64,000 nt of DNA from Treponema primitia ZAS-1 (GTDB taxonomy: Bacteria; Spirochaetota; Spirochaetia; Treponematales; Breznakiellaceae): positions 1 through 64,000 of the forward strand of contig NZ_AEEA01000007.1 of assembly GCF_000297095.1 (NCBI RefSeq), in the 5' to 3' direction. Shown one piece after another: positions 7,849 to 17,150 of this stretch. Below the pieces are notes generated by a model. The model was not told the origin of the DNA, made no database searches, and worked only from the letters and a program-made list of their open reading frames with translations. The stretch's first letter is position 1; every line of letters starts with the position of its first letter. The translations under genes and the position numbers were made by a program.

Positions 7849-10377
7849 CTAATATCTCCACTTAAAGCCGAAGGATATCATCGGTATGGGCAAATCGTAG
7901 ACCGGAGTGTACTCACTCGGATCTTCTTCGCCGGTGTAACCGTTGACCCGGGCTATCCAAATCGCATCGTACACCAGGGCCTGCAGGTTTTCGATACCAA
8001 GGTACATTTCGGTGTTTACCTTCCCTTTGGGATTAAACCGGAAGAAGGAAAACTTCACGTCCACCGGCCAGGAGAAGCCGGTACGCTTGTCGTTTTTTTC
8101 ACCCTTAGGCGTACCGCTGGCAAAGCCGAAACGCGTTCCTACGTTAAAGGATCGCGAGGGTTTGAAGCTCAACACAAGGTTGATGTTATGGTACCGGTGA
8201 AAAGAAGGATAGAACCAGTCGTTACCCGTCTTGGGATACCGCTCGGGGTTCACATCATCCGGTATATCATCTGCGTCCGGGATGGTGTCCGGATTCTGGT
8301 ACTGGGCCCAGGTAAAGGAATAGGACAGCCAGCCGTCCCAGTAGCGGGATTCCAGCCTTTGCAGGATAAAATCAAAACCGATCACCCTCCCTAAGCCGTT
8401 AAACCAGTAGTCGATTTTGGTATCCACCTTAGTAGGATTATCGGGATCGTCTTCGTGGGTGGTGCTTACCGTATATGCCCGGTCAAAAATGTATTTATAA
8501 TAGGCTTCAATATTAAAACTGAACTTTTCAGTAAAATCAATTTTAGTCCCAACGATGGATGTCCATGAACGATTTGGTTTCAACTCAAAATCATCAATGT
8601 TATTACTTACATCTATGGAGCTGATGACGTCATTCATGGAAGAAAAAAGTCCGGTTCCGACAGTAAGGGTGAGCGCATCAATACTACCCCTGTTTTTAAG
8701 GATACCAAAATCAAGATTAAGCCGGGGGTTTAAAACCGGAATGGTCTGAATGGTAAAATTCCTGCCGATAAAATAAAAGTGATCCACCCGCAATCCTAAC
8801 TCAGCGCCGAACTTTTGCCCGGGGCCCAGGTATTCCAGCAGTGAATAGACCGATGAAGAGAGTCCATGGTTTTTTACATCCAGGGACATGTCATACGGTT
8901 CAAAATCTAAACCACTTTTGGGCGGCAGGGGAGCAATCGGATCAAATACCCGCCGGAAGTTTTCAACTTCAATCCACTGGGAATACAATTCTTGTGCTCC
9001 CGCAGCAAAGATAAACCCCTCCCGGAGCCCCCAGTCAAAATCGGCGCGTCCCTGATAGGTTATGGTTTTGTTGGTCATTCCCCCGTTAAGGTTCATCGAC
9101 CCAAGATAATCCCAGAAAACAGGCCCTTCCTCATTTTCTTCCATGACCCCGTCCTCGGACGGAATAGGAAGAGGCGGCGTGTAACCGGGTTCGCGGGGCA
9201 GTTCCATGGTGACGTCCGCAATCATATCGGTTTCATACAGGCCGGCGCCGGCGCTTGCCCGGAACACCATATCGCGGTGGGGACTCCAGGTAATACCGGT
9301 AATCCCAAAGAGCCGGTAGTTCATCCAGTCGAAGATCAGATCCACATTCCGCTTGTCGCCATCCCGTTCATATTCGTTGTGGTAATCCGCCCCCACACCA
9401 TCACTGCCAAAAAAACCCGTGGCAGTCAATTCCAGATCCGTTGAAAACCGGTAATTCCCGGTAATAGAAAAATCCCGGATATAGGGCGCGGTGGTAACGC
9501 TGTTGATCATTTCAAGTTCCGGAACCCCCTTGGAGAGCTGCTGCGCCCCCCAGACAAAGGGATCCCAGTAGGTTACCTTCCCCATGGCTGCCACACCGCC
9601 TTTTCCCACAAGGGGAAATGACAGTCCCAGGTTGGTCTCACTGGTGGAGACCCCCAGGTCAAACTGGGTTTCCGTTGGGGAAGGTTTGCGGGTAACTACT
9701 TCCAGGAGACCGGAGATGGTATGCCCATAGCGGCTCGAAAAAACGCCGTGGGAAAGCGTGGCGCTTTCCACCATTTGGGGAACAAAGATGGAGTACGCGC
9801 CTCCCCAGTGATAGGGATCGTCGATGTAGAACCCGTCCAGGGCTGCCATGAGGTCCCCGGGGGATCCCCCTCTGATTGAGGGCTGGGCATCAAACATGCC
9901 CGAATACCCCACCCCAGGCAGGAGTTTTATCGAAGTCATCACATCTTCTATAAACCCAATTTCCGCTGTACGGCTCAGGGTTTCCCCGGAAATAGCAATA
10001 CTGCGCCCGCTCCTGGCTTCGCTCACCTCGGGACTTGATGCTTCAATCACCAGTTCGTGGTTTTCCATTATCCCGCCCAAACGTAGGGCGCTGAAAAATT
10101 CATTCCCACCCACCGGAATCAGCAGCCTGCCGTTTTCATAACCCGGATAGGCAATGCGAATCACCACCTGCTGATCATCGGGGACGGTCACCTCTGCCCT
10201 GCCATCCTCATCACAGACATATTCCCTGCCATCCCAGGAACGAATCACGGCGCCCTCAAGGGGGATTCCCAAATCCGCATCACTGACGGTAACCACCACA
10301 TCCCGGCCGAAAAGAGGCGCGCTGCAAAAAACGAGGAGTACCGCTAGGGCAAAAGGCAGGACAGGGATTTTAGGCAT
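7849..10377 (-). CDS. TonB-dependent receptor-like outer-membrane protein with N-terminal carboxypeptidase-regulatory-like domain
   Basis: About 842 residues from the chosen start, which gives a clean signal peptide (MPKIPVLPFALAVLLVFCSAPLFG). A longer reading to 10455 is open but has no signal at its front. After the signal comes a transthyretin-like CarboxypepD_reg domain (TVSDADLGIPLEGAVIRSWDG), then a plug domain with SIRGGSPGDLMAALDGFYIDDP and GHTISGLLEVVTRKP, then a long beta-barrel ending in an aromatic residue (FGFKWRY), the usual BAM signal. No TonB box could be identified. Likely an outer-membrane uptake or secretion channel; substrate unknown. Confidence 0.82.
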   Translation of the reverse strand: MPKIPVLPFALAVLLVFCSAPLFGRDVVVTVSDADLGIPLEGAVIRSWDGREYVCDEDGRAEVTVPDDQQVVIRIAYPGYENGRLLIPVGGNEFFSALRLGGIMENHELVIEASSPEVSEARSGRSIAISGETLSRTAEIGFIEDVMTSIKLLPGVGYSGMFDAQPSIRGGSPGDLMAALDGFYIDDPYHWGGAYSIFVPQMVESATLSHGVFSSRYGHTISGLLEVVTRKPSPTETQFDLGVSTSETNLGLSFPLVGKGGVAAMGKVTYWDPFVWGAQQLSKGVPELEMINSVTTAPYIRDFSITGNYRFSTDLELTATGFFGSDGVGADYHNEYERDGDKRNVDLIFDWMNYRLFGITGITWSPHRDMVFRASAGAGLYETDMIADVTMELPREPGYTPPLPIPSEDGVMEENEEGPVFWDYLGSMNLNGGMTNKTITYQGRADFDWGLREGFIFAAGAQELYSQWIEVENFRRVFDPIAPLPPKSGLDFEPYDMSLDVKNHGLSSSVYSLLEYLGPGQKFGAELGLRVDHFYFIGRNFTIQTIPVLNPRLNLDFGILKNRGSIDALTLTVGTGLFSSMNDVISSIDVSNNIDDFELKPNRSWTSIVGTKIDFTEKFSFNIEAYYKYIFDRAYTVSTTHEDDPDNPTKVDTKIDYWFNGLGRVIGFDFILQRLESRYWDGWLSYSFTWAQYQNPDTIPDADDIPDDVNPERYPKTGNDWFYPSFHRYHNINLVLSFKPSRSFNVGTRFGFASGTPKGEKNDKRTGFSWPVDVKFSFFRFNPKGKVNTEMYLGIENLQALVYDAIWIARVNGYTGEEDPSEYTPVYDLPIPMISFGFKWRY

Positions 10378-10556
10378 ATAACTTATACTATCACCAAATA
10401 CCATGAAGAAGGAAGAGGAACCGCGAAGAGGGCAGGAATTCCAAATCAGGAACAACCACGAACCTCACGGACAAAGACGATAATGTAATATCGTTCCTTA
10501 ATCAGTCCGTTGGCTCCCCTGCGCAAGCAGGTTCTTGTGTGGTCCGTGGTTATTCC

Positions 10557-11726
10557 CTATTTAATAGCTTTTTTCAATTCCTCGGCTTTGTTGGTTTTTT
10601 CCCAGGGGAATTCCGAGCGACCAAAGTGGCCGTAGCTGGCGGTTTTCCGGTAGATGGGGCGGCGGAGGTCCAGGGTCTTGATGATGCCCGCAGGGGTAAG
10701 ATCGAAGACTGTTTTTACCGCTTCCTCAATTTTGGCTTCCGGAACCGTGGCGGTACCGAAGGTGTCCACCATGACTGAGACCGGGAAAGGTACGCCAATA
10801 GCGTAGGCAAGCTCCACTTCGCAGCGCTCGGCAAGCTTGGCGGCCACAATGTTCTTGGCCACATAACGGGCCACGTAGGCTGCGGAACGGTCCACCTTGG
10901 TGGGATCCTTGCCGGAGAAGGCGCCGCCCCCGTGACGGCCCATGCCGCCGTAGGTATCCACGATGATCTTCCGGCCGGTCAGGCCCGTATCACCGAAGGG
11001 ACCGCCCACTACAAAGCGGCCGGTTGGGTTGATATAGTATTTGGTATTCCCGTCCAGGAGCCCCGTGGGTTCCAGTATCGGCTTGATAATGTCGCCAATT
11101 ACCGCACCCTTGATATCCTTGTAGGAAATTCCATCGTCATGCTGATGGGAAACCACCACCGCGTCAATGCGGATCGGTTTATGTCCTTCGTATTCCACGG
11201 TCACCTGGCTTTTCGCATCCGGCCGCAGCCATTTAATGGTCTTGTTTTTTCGCAGTTCCGTTGCGCGGAGCAGAATCTTGTGGGCCAGGGTGATGGGCAG
11301 GGGCATCAGTTCCTCGGTCTCGTTACAGGCGAAACCGAACATCATCCCCTGGTCACCCGCTCCCTGCTGGCCCTTGTATTCTTCAAGGCCAACGCCGGAA
11401 ACCCCCTGGCTGATGTCCGGAGACTGGCTATGGATCATGTCCAACACCGCCATGGAATGGCAATCCAGCCCATACGCGGGATCGGTATAGCCGATATCCT
11501 CGGCGACTTTACGGACTACTTCTTGGAAATCCACAAAGGCTTCGGTAGTTATCTCACCGCCGACCAGCACCAGGGAAGTTGACGCGAAGGTTTCGCAGGC
11601 AACCCGGCTTTGGGGATCCTTTGTGTAACACGCGTCAAGGATTGCATCAGAAATCTGATCGCAGAGTTTGTCGGGATGACCTTCGCCAACCGATTCTGAC
11701 GTAAAAAAGTAGTGCCTCTTCTCCAT
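10557..11726 (-). CDS. metK: S-adenosylmethionine synthetase
   Basis: 389 residues, standard MetK length; makes AdoMet from methionine and ATP in the cytosol. Signatures: TSESVGEGHPDKLCDQISDA at the N-terminus, GAGDQGMMFGFAC (adenine-binding loop), and GGGAFSGKDPTKVDRSAAY near residue 260 (phosphate and metal binding). AAAGGGGCG precedes the ATG. It lies 26 nt downstream of a LysM lipoprotein gene and is probably co-transcribed with it. Confidence 0.98.
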   Translation of the reverse strand: MEKRHYFFTSESVGEGHPDKLCDQISDAILDACYTKDPQSRVACETFASTSLVLVGGEITTEAFVDFQEVVRKVAEDIGYTDPAYGLDCHSMAVLDMIHSQSPDISQGVSGVGLEEYKGQQGAGDQGMMFGFACNETEELMPLPITLAHKILLRATELRKNKTIKWLRPDAKSQVTVEYEGHKPIRIDAVVVSHQHDDGISYKDIKGAVIGDIIKPILEPTGLLDGNTKYYINPTGRFVVGGPFGDTGLTGRKIIVDTYGGMGRHGGGAFSGKDPTKVDRSAAYVARYVAKNIVAAKLAERCEVELAYAIGVPFPVSVMVDTFGTATVPEAKIEEAVKTVFDLTPAGIIKTLDLRRPIYRKTASYGHFGRSEFPWEKTNKAEELKKAIK

Positions 11727-11752
11727 TACTATCGCCCCTTTAAAAAATTACA

Positions 11753-12262
11753 CTATAACGCTTCTGAAAGTTCCAGAAGACTATGCTGGGTTTCTTCGGC
11801 CAGGGTCCTGCGGTCAACCCGGGTTTCATCCCTGGTTTTTTGCGCATAAACACCGGCTATATCCCGGAAGAATTCCTTCATCGCCTGCCGGGCATCGGGA
11901 TTATCCAGATTCCGCTGCAAATCCGGAATGGACAGGTGCATACCGGGTTCAATTAAATCGGGGTCCTGGACCACATCATTGGAAGCCAGCATAATAAGAG
12001 GGAAAAAATAAGCGTTTGAAACGCCAAATTTCCTCTCGGTACCGTAGAACTGCCTGGCAATTCTGGTCAGCATATCGCCGTTTTTAACCACATAGTCTGT
12101 GGTACCGTCAAGGATGAGCCTTGACTCATATTTGCTGTAAACAGTATCGAAGGAAAGATTAACTTCCCCTTGCTGTTCCTCTTCCGCAGTCGGTCCCGAT
12201 TTACAGGCGCCCAAAAGGGAAACCACAATCAGGGATGCCATTAATAAATACGTTTTTTTCAT
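11753..12262 (-). CDS. LysM-domain lipoprotein
   Basis: 169 residues. The signal peptide ends in lipobox LGAC (Cys 20). A LysM domain at about residues 57-110 (DYVVKNGDMLTRIARQFYG ... IEPGMHLSIPDL) suggests peptidoglycan binding. The C-terminal helix-rich part (AMKEFFRDIAGVYAQKTRDE) is unassigned. TAGGAGAATATTT precedes the ATG. The gene heads an operon with metK. Expected location: lipid-anchored in the periplasm, contacting the cell wall. Confidence 0.85.
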   Translation of the reverse strand: MKKTYLLMASLIVVSLLGACKSGPTAEEEQQGEVNLSFDTVYSKYESRLILDGTTDYVVKNGDMLTRIARQFYGTERKFGVSNAYFFPLIMLASNDVVQDPDLIEPGMHLSIPDLQRNLDNPDARQAMKEFFRDIAGVYAQKTRDETRVDRRTLAEETQHSLLELSEAL

Positions 12263-12281
12263 AAATATTCTCCTAAGAACA

Positions 12282-12309
12282 ATTGTAATATATCTGAAAA
12301 TTAAAACAA
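12282..12309 (-). promoter_or_regulatory. Promoter of the LysM lipoprotein-metK operon
   Basis: On the minus strand TTGTTT (12309-12304), 16-nt spacer, TACAAT (12287-12282), followed by TAGGAG and the ATG at 12262. Confidence 0.6.
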
Positions 12310-12337
12310 TTCCTAGTGAAAAAAAATGAAATATCTG

Positions 12338-12354
12338 TGGTATGATGCTGTATA
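12338..12354 (+). promoter_or_regulatory. Extended -10 element just before recO (possible leaderless start)
   Basis: TGG immediately precedes TATGAT (12341-12346), an extended -10. The recO ATG begins at 12355, 8 nt after the box, so transcription would start at or within a nucleotide or two of the start codon. No Shine-Dalgarno sequence is present. Confidence 0.5.
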
Positions 12355-13050
12355 ATGCGGCTTTTTACCTATTCAGCCCTTATCCTCCGGGTACGGTCTT
12401 CCGGGGAGTCCAACCGGGAAGCCTGGATACTCACCGCCGAGGAGGGGATACTCCGGGCTACGGTTTTCGGGGGTCCAAAGAGCAAGCTCCGGGCCCACGT
12501 GGAACCCTACCACCGGGGAACGCTTTGGATTTATCTGGATCCGGTGCGGGATTCCCGGAAAATTACCGATTTTGATGTCCTATCCTGGAAACCGGGCATA
12601 CGGGAAAACTACGAACGTTCCGCCGCCGCAGCCGCCATTGCGGAAACCGTTCTAGCGGGTTATGGGGGAGGCGGATCCTGGGAAGAGGCTTTCAAGTTGG
12701 CGGATGCATCCTTCGGCGCCCTGGAAACCGCTGATGAACCCTGCTGCGCCCGAATTTTTATCCATTTTCTCTGGAAATGGGCGGAAATTCTGGGTATACA
12801 GCCCAATCTGGATGAAACCGGGACCAATGCTTGTGAACCCCAGGAAAATGAGATACCCTGGGATACAGTAGAGGGTCCGATCTTCCTGGGCCCGGGCGCC
12901 CGGCACTGGCTTGCAGCGGTCAAGGATCTGGACCCTGCCCAAATGGCCCGTTACACCCTGGACGGGACTTCGGCCCGTCAGGCCAGGGCATTTGTTACCA
13001 ATATCCTGGAGGATGTTCTGGGGAAAAGGCTGAGAACCTGGGATTTTTAG
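12355..13050 (+). CDS. recO: DNA repair protein RecO
   Basis: 231 residues. It has the N-terminal OB-fold pattern of RecO (TYSALILRVRSSGESNREAWILTAEEGILRATVFGG, then SKLRAHVEPYHRGTLWIY) and a helical C-terminal domain. RecO loads RecA onto SSB-coated DNA with RecR. The zinc-binding cysteine cluster found in some RecO proteins is not present as a CxxC...CxxC set. The gene is followed after 17 nt by the nucleoside phosphorylase and recJ, so two recombination genes flank a nucleotide-salvage gene in one operon. Confidence 0.85.
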   Translation: MRLFTYSALILRVRSSGESNREAWILTAEEGILRATVFGGPKSKLRAHVEPYHRGTLWIYLDPVRDSRKITDFDVLSWKPGIRENYERSAAAAAIAETVLAGYGGGGSWEEAFKLADASFGALETADEPCCARIFIHFLWKWAEILGIQPNLDETGTNACEPQENEIPWDTVEGPIFLGPGARHWLAAVKDLDPAQMARYTLDGTSARQARAFVTNILEDVLGKRLRTWDF

Positions 13051-13067
13051 TGAAGGGGTAAAGTAAA

Positions 13068-14375
13068 ATGCGTGCGGTAGATATCATCATGAATAAGCGG
13101 GCCGGGAAGGAACTTTCCCGGGAAGAGATCGGCTTTCTTATCGGCGGTTATGTGGCCGGGGAGATCCCCGACTACCAGGTGTCCGCCTGGGCCATGGCGG
13201 TTTTTTTCCGGGGGATGAGCCCGGCGGAGACCGCAGCCCTGACGGAGCTTATGCTTAAGTCAGGAACCACCATGGACCTTTCCGGTATAAGCGGGCCCTT
13301 TGTGGATAAACATTCCACCGGCGGTGTGGGGGACAAGACCAGCCTGATCCTGGCGCCCATTGTGGCGGCCCTGGGTATCAAGGACCCCATGATGTCCGGA
13401 CGGGCTCTGGGGCATACCGGAGGCACCCTGGATAAGCTGGACGCCATTCCGGGCTACCGTACCAGCCTGGATATTGCCGAATTCCGGCGTATCCTGGCTA
13501 AGGATGGCTTCGCCATGACCGGCCAGACCAAGGATATTGTTCCTGCGGACAGGCTCCTCTACGCGCTCCGGGATGTAACGGGTACCGTGGAGTCTATCCC
13601 CCTGATCACTGCCAGCATACTCTCCAAAAAGGTGGCGGAAGGGGCGGATGCCCTGGTCTTTGACGTAAAATTCGGTTCCGGCGCCTTTATGAAGGATGCC
13701 GCCGATGGAGAGAAGCTCGCCCGGTCCCTGGTGGACACCGGAACCGCCATGGGGAAACGGATTATTGCCCTCCTTACGGATATGAACGAGCCCCTGGGGA
13801 ATATGATGGGTAACTTTCTGGAAGTGGAGGAAAGCCTGGACTGCCTGGAAGGGAACGGGGCGGTAGACTTAATGGAAGTAACCCTGGAACTGGCCGCCCG
13901 CATGGTGGTACTCGGCGGCAAGGCGAAGGATGCGGCGGAAGGACGGCGGCTCTGCGAAGATGCCCTGGCAAGCGGCAAACCCCGGGACTTGTTCCTGGCC
14001 AATATCGCCAGCCAGGGGGGGGATGTCAAAAAGTTCCTGGACCTGCGCGGTACGTACCGCTCTCCGGTCAGCGCGGAAATACGGGCGGAAAAATCCGGTT
14101 TCCTTTCCCGGATAGACGCCTGGAAAGTGGGCCATGCCGGGGTAGACCTGGGGGTCGGCAGAAACCGTACCGAGGATGCGGTAAGCCCCACTGCGGGGAT
14201 ACAGTTCCACCGGAAAGGGGGCAGCCCCGTAGCAGCGGGGGATCTGATCATGACCGTGTGGGCCAAGGACGAAGCGGGACTCGCCGCCGCCCTGCCCCAA
14301 CTGCGGGAAGCGGTTGAATACTCCAACCAGAAGCCGCCGGCCGGGCAATTAATATTGAAGGAAATTCAATCTTAG
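13068..14375 (+). CDS. Pyrimidine-nucleoside / thymidine phosphorylase
   Basis: 435 residues. It splits pyrimidine (deoxy)ribonucleosides with phosphate into base and sugar 1-phosphate. The phosphate-binding signature KHSTGGVGDKTSL is at about residue 82, SGRALGHTGGTLDKLDAIPG near 110, and SIPLITASILSKK near 183, followed by VFDVKFGSGAFM. Length and motifs fit the Pdp/DeoA family; whether it is specific for thymidine cannot be told from sequence. It sits between recO and recJ with short gaps. Confidence 0.93.
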   Translation: MRAVDIIMNKRAGKELSREEIGFLIGGYVAGEIPDYQVSAWAMAVFFRGMSPAETAALTELMLKSGTTMDLSGISGPFVDKHSTGGVGDKTSLILAPIVAALGIKDPMMSGRALGHTGGTLDKLDAIPGYRTSLDIAEFRRILAKDGFAMTGQTKDIVPADRLLYALRDVTGTVESIPLITASILSKKVAEGADALVFDVKFGSGAFMKDAADGEKLARSLVDTGTAMGKRIIALLTDMNEPLGNMMGNFLEVEESLDCLEGNGAVDLMEVTLELAARMVVLGGKAKDAAEGRRLCEDALASGKPRDLFLANIASQGGDVKKFLDLRGTYRSPVSAEIRAEKSGFLSRIDAWKVGHAGVDLGVGRNRTEDAVSPTAGIQFHRKGGSPVAAGDLIMTVWAKDEAGLAAALPQLREAVEYSNQKPPAGQLILKEIQS

Positions 14376-14391
14376 ACAAGGGTTAACGATA

Positions 14392-16524
14392 ATGATTTGG
14401 GATAAAAAAGACATACCCTCGGAACTGGTAACCGAGACGGCAGCCAAATACAGCTGTGATCTGCTCACCGCATCCATCCTGGTACGGAGGGGGCTTACCA
14501 GCGGCGAGGACATACGGTATTTTCTCGAGGACGATCCCCGGCATCTCCGGAACCCCTTTGAGCTGCCCGGCATAGATGCTGCGGTGGAGCGGATCCTAGG
14601 GGCCAAGGAAGAGGGTGAACGTATCCTGGTTTTCGGCGACCGGGATGTGGACGGCATCACCAGCACCGCCATGCTTACGGGCTTTCTGAGCGCCCAGGGT
14701 ATGGATGTCCGCTGGCGGCTTCCCATGGGGGACGAACCCTACGGCCTTTCCATGAAGGCGGTTGAGGAATTTGCCGCCGACAGCGGGACCCTGATCATCA
14801 CCGTGGACTGCGGTATCTCCAACCTCGCCGAAGTCGACCGGGCGGCGGAACTGGGGGTCGATGTGATCATCACCGACCACCACAACCCCCAGGATGAACT
14901 TCCTAGAGCCTACAGTATCGTTAATCCCAAACTGAAAAATTCGACCTATCCCTTCCGGGATCTGGCGGGCTGCGGGGTGGCCTATAAGCTGGTGAGCGCC
15001 CTGCGTTTTGCCCTGAAGAGCGAGCTTTACAACCAGCCTATCTGTCTGCTCAACACCCAGCCTTCCAACGATTCCTATATCATTGAAATCGTTAAGATTG
15101 GGAACCTTGCGGTGATGGACCGGCTTACGGAAACCGTGGTTCCCGGCATGGTGGGCATAGGCGAAACCCGGATCCCCGCCTTCCTGGAGGGCCAGCAGAT
15201 CCTGGTCTGGGATGCGCCCCTGCAAAAGAAAACCCTGGTTAAGATATTCGGCGCGGGCTTTGAGATTTATATGCTGGATATAGCTCCGGAAATAGGGAAG
15301 CAGATTCCCCAGGCCGCGGGAAAGAGCCTGCTCCGGCTCAAGGAAATTTCCCGGATCGCCAAATATGCGGATAAATCCCCGGGGGAACTGGATATATTTA
15401 TCAATCTTTTCACCTCCTTTATCCAAAAAAAAGAGGGGCACTTTACCCCCGAGGACAGCACAGACCTCCAGCTTGCCGCCCTGGGAACCGTGGCGGATCT
15501 CATGCCCCTGCGGGACGAAAACCGCATCATTGTCCGGCGGGGTCTGGCATCTCTTATAGAAAAGCCCCGGAGCGGACTTTCGGACCTGCTCTTTAAATTG
15601 GGTCTGGCGGGCCGGCGTTTCGGAACCACCGAGCTGTCCTGGCAGCTCTGCCCCGCCATCAACGCCGCGGGCCGCATGGGCTGCCCCGACAAAGCCGCAG
15701 CATTACTGTTGGCGGTGGACCCTAAGGAACGGGAAACCCTGGCCGCCGAAATAATCGCCCTGAACGAGGACCGGAAAAAGCTGGGCAGCGATAACTGGAC
15801 CGTGGTGGAGCCCTTAGCCCAGGAAAGCGTGGAAGCCTACGGGGGAAAATTCGTCCTCGCCGCCGCCGAAGGTATATACCGGGGGGTCACGGGGATCATG
15901 GCGAACCGTCTGGTGAACCGGTTCAAGGTACCGGCCCTGGTGGTTTCATTTGCAGAAGAAACCGCCACGGGTTCCCTCCGTTCCGCCCGGGGCTACGAAC
16001 TTCGCCCCCTCCTGGAGGGCTGCGCCGATTTGTTCCTCGACTGGGGGGGCCACAACTTTGCTGCGGGGTTCAGTATGGTCCGGGCCAACTGGGAGCCTTT
16101 CCTGGAGCGGCTTAAATACATCACCGAAAACATCGAGCTGGGGGAAGAGACCGATGAAGAAACGGTAACGGTGGACGCGGAATTCACCGCCCCCAGAACC
16201 CCCCAGTTTCTTACCACCGACCTTTTTGAGCTGGTGGATCGCTTTGAACCCTACGGTGAGGAGAATAGCCCCCTTAGCTTCCTGGCCCGGGGTCTCAAGG
16301 TTACGGATATCAGCCTCATGGGGAAACCGGAGGCCAAGCATGTCAAACTCACCCTGGATACGGGGAAGGTAAAATGGCCGGCTGTATACTGGCAGGCAGT
16401 GGATAAGATCAAACGGGACTTTGACAAAAACGATACGGTAGATTTAGTGTTTACCCTGAACCGGAATTGGTTCAACGGAACCGAGACGCCCCAGCTTATT
16501 GTTACGGATTTGAAACGGAGCTAG
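14392..16524 (+). CDS. recJ: Single-stranded-DNA-specific exonuclease RecJ
   Basis: 710 residues, longer than the roughly 570 of the classical enzyme. DHH-family motifs: FGDRDVDGITSTAML near residue 80, ITDHHNP near 160, GTVADLMPLRDENR near 365, and the DHHA1 region with RSARGYELRPLLEG and WGGHNFAAGFSM. About 130 extra residues lie between the DHH motif and VADLMPL (from roughly 200 to 340), of unknown function. RecJ degrades ssDNA 5' to 3' in RecF-pathway and mismatch repair. Its last 23 nt overlap the convergent brnA gene. Confidence 0.93.
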   Translation: MIWDKKDIPSELVTETAAKYSCDLLTASILVRRGLTSGEDIRYFLEDDPRHLRNPFELPGIDAAVERILGAKEEGERILVFGDRDVDGITSTAMLTGFLSAQGMDVRWRLPMGDEPYGLSMKAVEEFAADSGTLIITVDCGISNLAEVDRAAELGVDVIITDHHNPQDELPRAYSIVNPKLKNSTYPFRDLAGCGVAYKLVSALRFALKSELYNQPICLLNTQPSNDSYIIEIVKIGNLAVMDRLTETVVPGMVGIGETRIPAFLEGQQILVWDAPLQKKTLVKIFGAGFEIYMLDIAPEIGKQIPQAAGKSLLRLKEISRIAKYADKSPGELDIFINLFTSFIQKKEGHFTPEDSTDLQLAALGTVADLMPLRDENRIIVRRGLASLIEKPRSGLSDLLFKLGLAGRRFGTTELSWQLCPAINAAGRMGCPDKAAALLLAVDPKERETLAAEIIALNEDRKKLGSDNWTVVEPLAQESVEAYGGKFVLAAAEGIYRGVTGIMANRLVNRFKVPALVVSFAEETATGSLRSARGYELRPLLEGCADLFLDWGGHNFAAGFSMVRANWEPFLERLKYITENIELGEETDEETVTVDAEFTAPRTPQFLTTDLFELVDRFEPYGEENSPLSFLARGLKVTDISLMGKPEAKHVKLTLDTGKVKWPAVYWQAVDKIKRDFDKNDTVDLVFTLNRNWFNGTETPQLIVTDLKRS

Positions 16525-16849
16525 AGTCTGCGCGGGAAACTTTATTGCAAGCGGCCAAGCTGCTGAGCATAGCATTACGGAGGATGGCGTTCATCCGGGT
16601 CTGGTAACCCTTGCCGTCCTTTTTAAGCCATGCAACCACATCCGCGTCCAGGGTACAGTTTACCTTTGCCTTGACCGGCTTATATAGATGCCTGTCCTTC
16701 CATTCCGACCAGGGGTGGAAAGTGGAAAGATCCTTTGTTTCAGGAATATCCGAAAAATCAATATCCTCATCCTTAATACTATCTACCCGCGCCCAGTCTT
16801 TCTCGGTAGGTTCAGGAAGGGTTTCCTGGGTATACCGCACCATTGCCAT
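16502..16849 (-). CDS. brnA: BrnA-type antitoxin
   Basis: 115 residues from the ATG at 16849, chosen because AAGGAGG lies 6 nt upstream. The C-terminal ribbon-helix-helix is visible (KAKVNCTLDADVVAWLKKDGKGYQTRMNAILRNAM), matching the KxxVTxRLDxDVLxWFKxxGKGYQTRxNAxLR pattern of BrnA, which binds DNA and neutralises BrnT. Its start lies inside the 3' end of brnT. The last residues (LAACNKVSRAD...) are encoded by a 24-bp repeat found elsewhere in the window, so the C-terminus has probably been altered by an insertion; the gene then runs into the end of recJ. Confidence 0.87.
   Translation of the reverse strand: MAMVRYTQETLPEPTEKDWARVDSIKDEDIDFSDIPETKDLSTFHPWSEWKDRHLYKPVKAKVNCTLDADVVAWLKKDGKGYQTRMNAILRNAMLSSLAACNKVSRADSSSVSNP
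16529..16552 (+). repeat. 24-bp interspersed repeat, copy at the brnA 3' end
   Basis: Begins TGCGCGGGA and ends TTGCAAGC. It matches the tandem 24-bp units at 36872-36919 except at a few positions. It lies inside brnA, just after the recJ stop codon. Confidence 0.6.
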
Positions 16850-17120
16850 AATAGTCCTCCTTTTCCCGCTTATTGGCCCTTCTAGCCGATATGATTCTAA
16901 TTGTATCCGAGAATACCTGATCCGGTTCGGTGAAAACCACATACAGGATACGGCCCCGGGCACTACCAACAACGATGTACCACTCTTCATTGACGCTATG
17001 GGAAGGATCGTACCGATCCCATAAACACCTATCCTCAAAAACAAGAGCCGCTTCTTGAAAGCTTACCCCATGTTTTCTGATATTCTTCCGGTTTTTCCAT
17101 GTATCCCAGGTGAAAGTCAT
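16812..17120 (-). CDS. brnT: BrnT-type ribonuclease toxin
   Basis: 102 residues. BrnT toxins are RelE-fold RNases. Family features: TFTWDTWKNRKNIRKHGVSFQEAALVFED at the N-terminus, GRILYVVFTE in the middle and IRIISARRANKREKEDYY at the C-terminus, with the conserved His, Arg and Glu of the family. It overlaps brnA by 38 nt (toxin first, antitoxin second), the usual brnTA order. Expression is probably repressed by the BrnT-BrnA complex at the palindrome at 17151-17178. Confidence 0.9.
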   Translation of the reverse strand: MTFTWDTWKNRKNIRKHGVSFQEAALVFEDRCLWDRYDPSHSVNEEWYIVVGSARGRILYVVFTEPDQVFSDTIRIISARRANKREKEDYYGNGAVYPGNPS

Positions 17121-17150
17121 AAACTTCTCCCAGAATATATGCTACATAAT

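Noticed and set aside
10456..10556. Partial inverted repeats (AACCACG...CCGTGGTT, ACGATA...TATCGT) downstream of metK
   Set aside because: Arms are interrupted and no T-run follows, so a terminator could not be supported; may be a degenerate repeat.
13559..14326. 255-codon minus-strand frame inside the nucleoside phosphorylase
   Set aside because: Ser/Arg/Pro-rich antisense shadow with no family features.
16850..17044. Long N-terminal extension of brnA
   Set aside because: It runs antiphase through brnT; the ATG at 16849 has an ideal AAGGAGG site.
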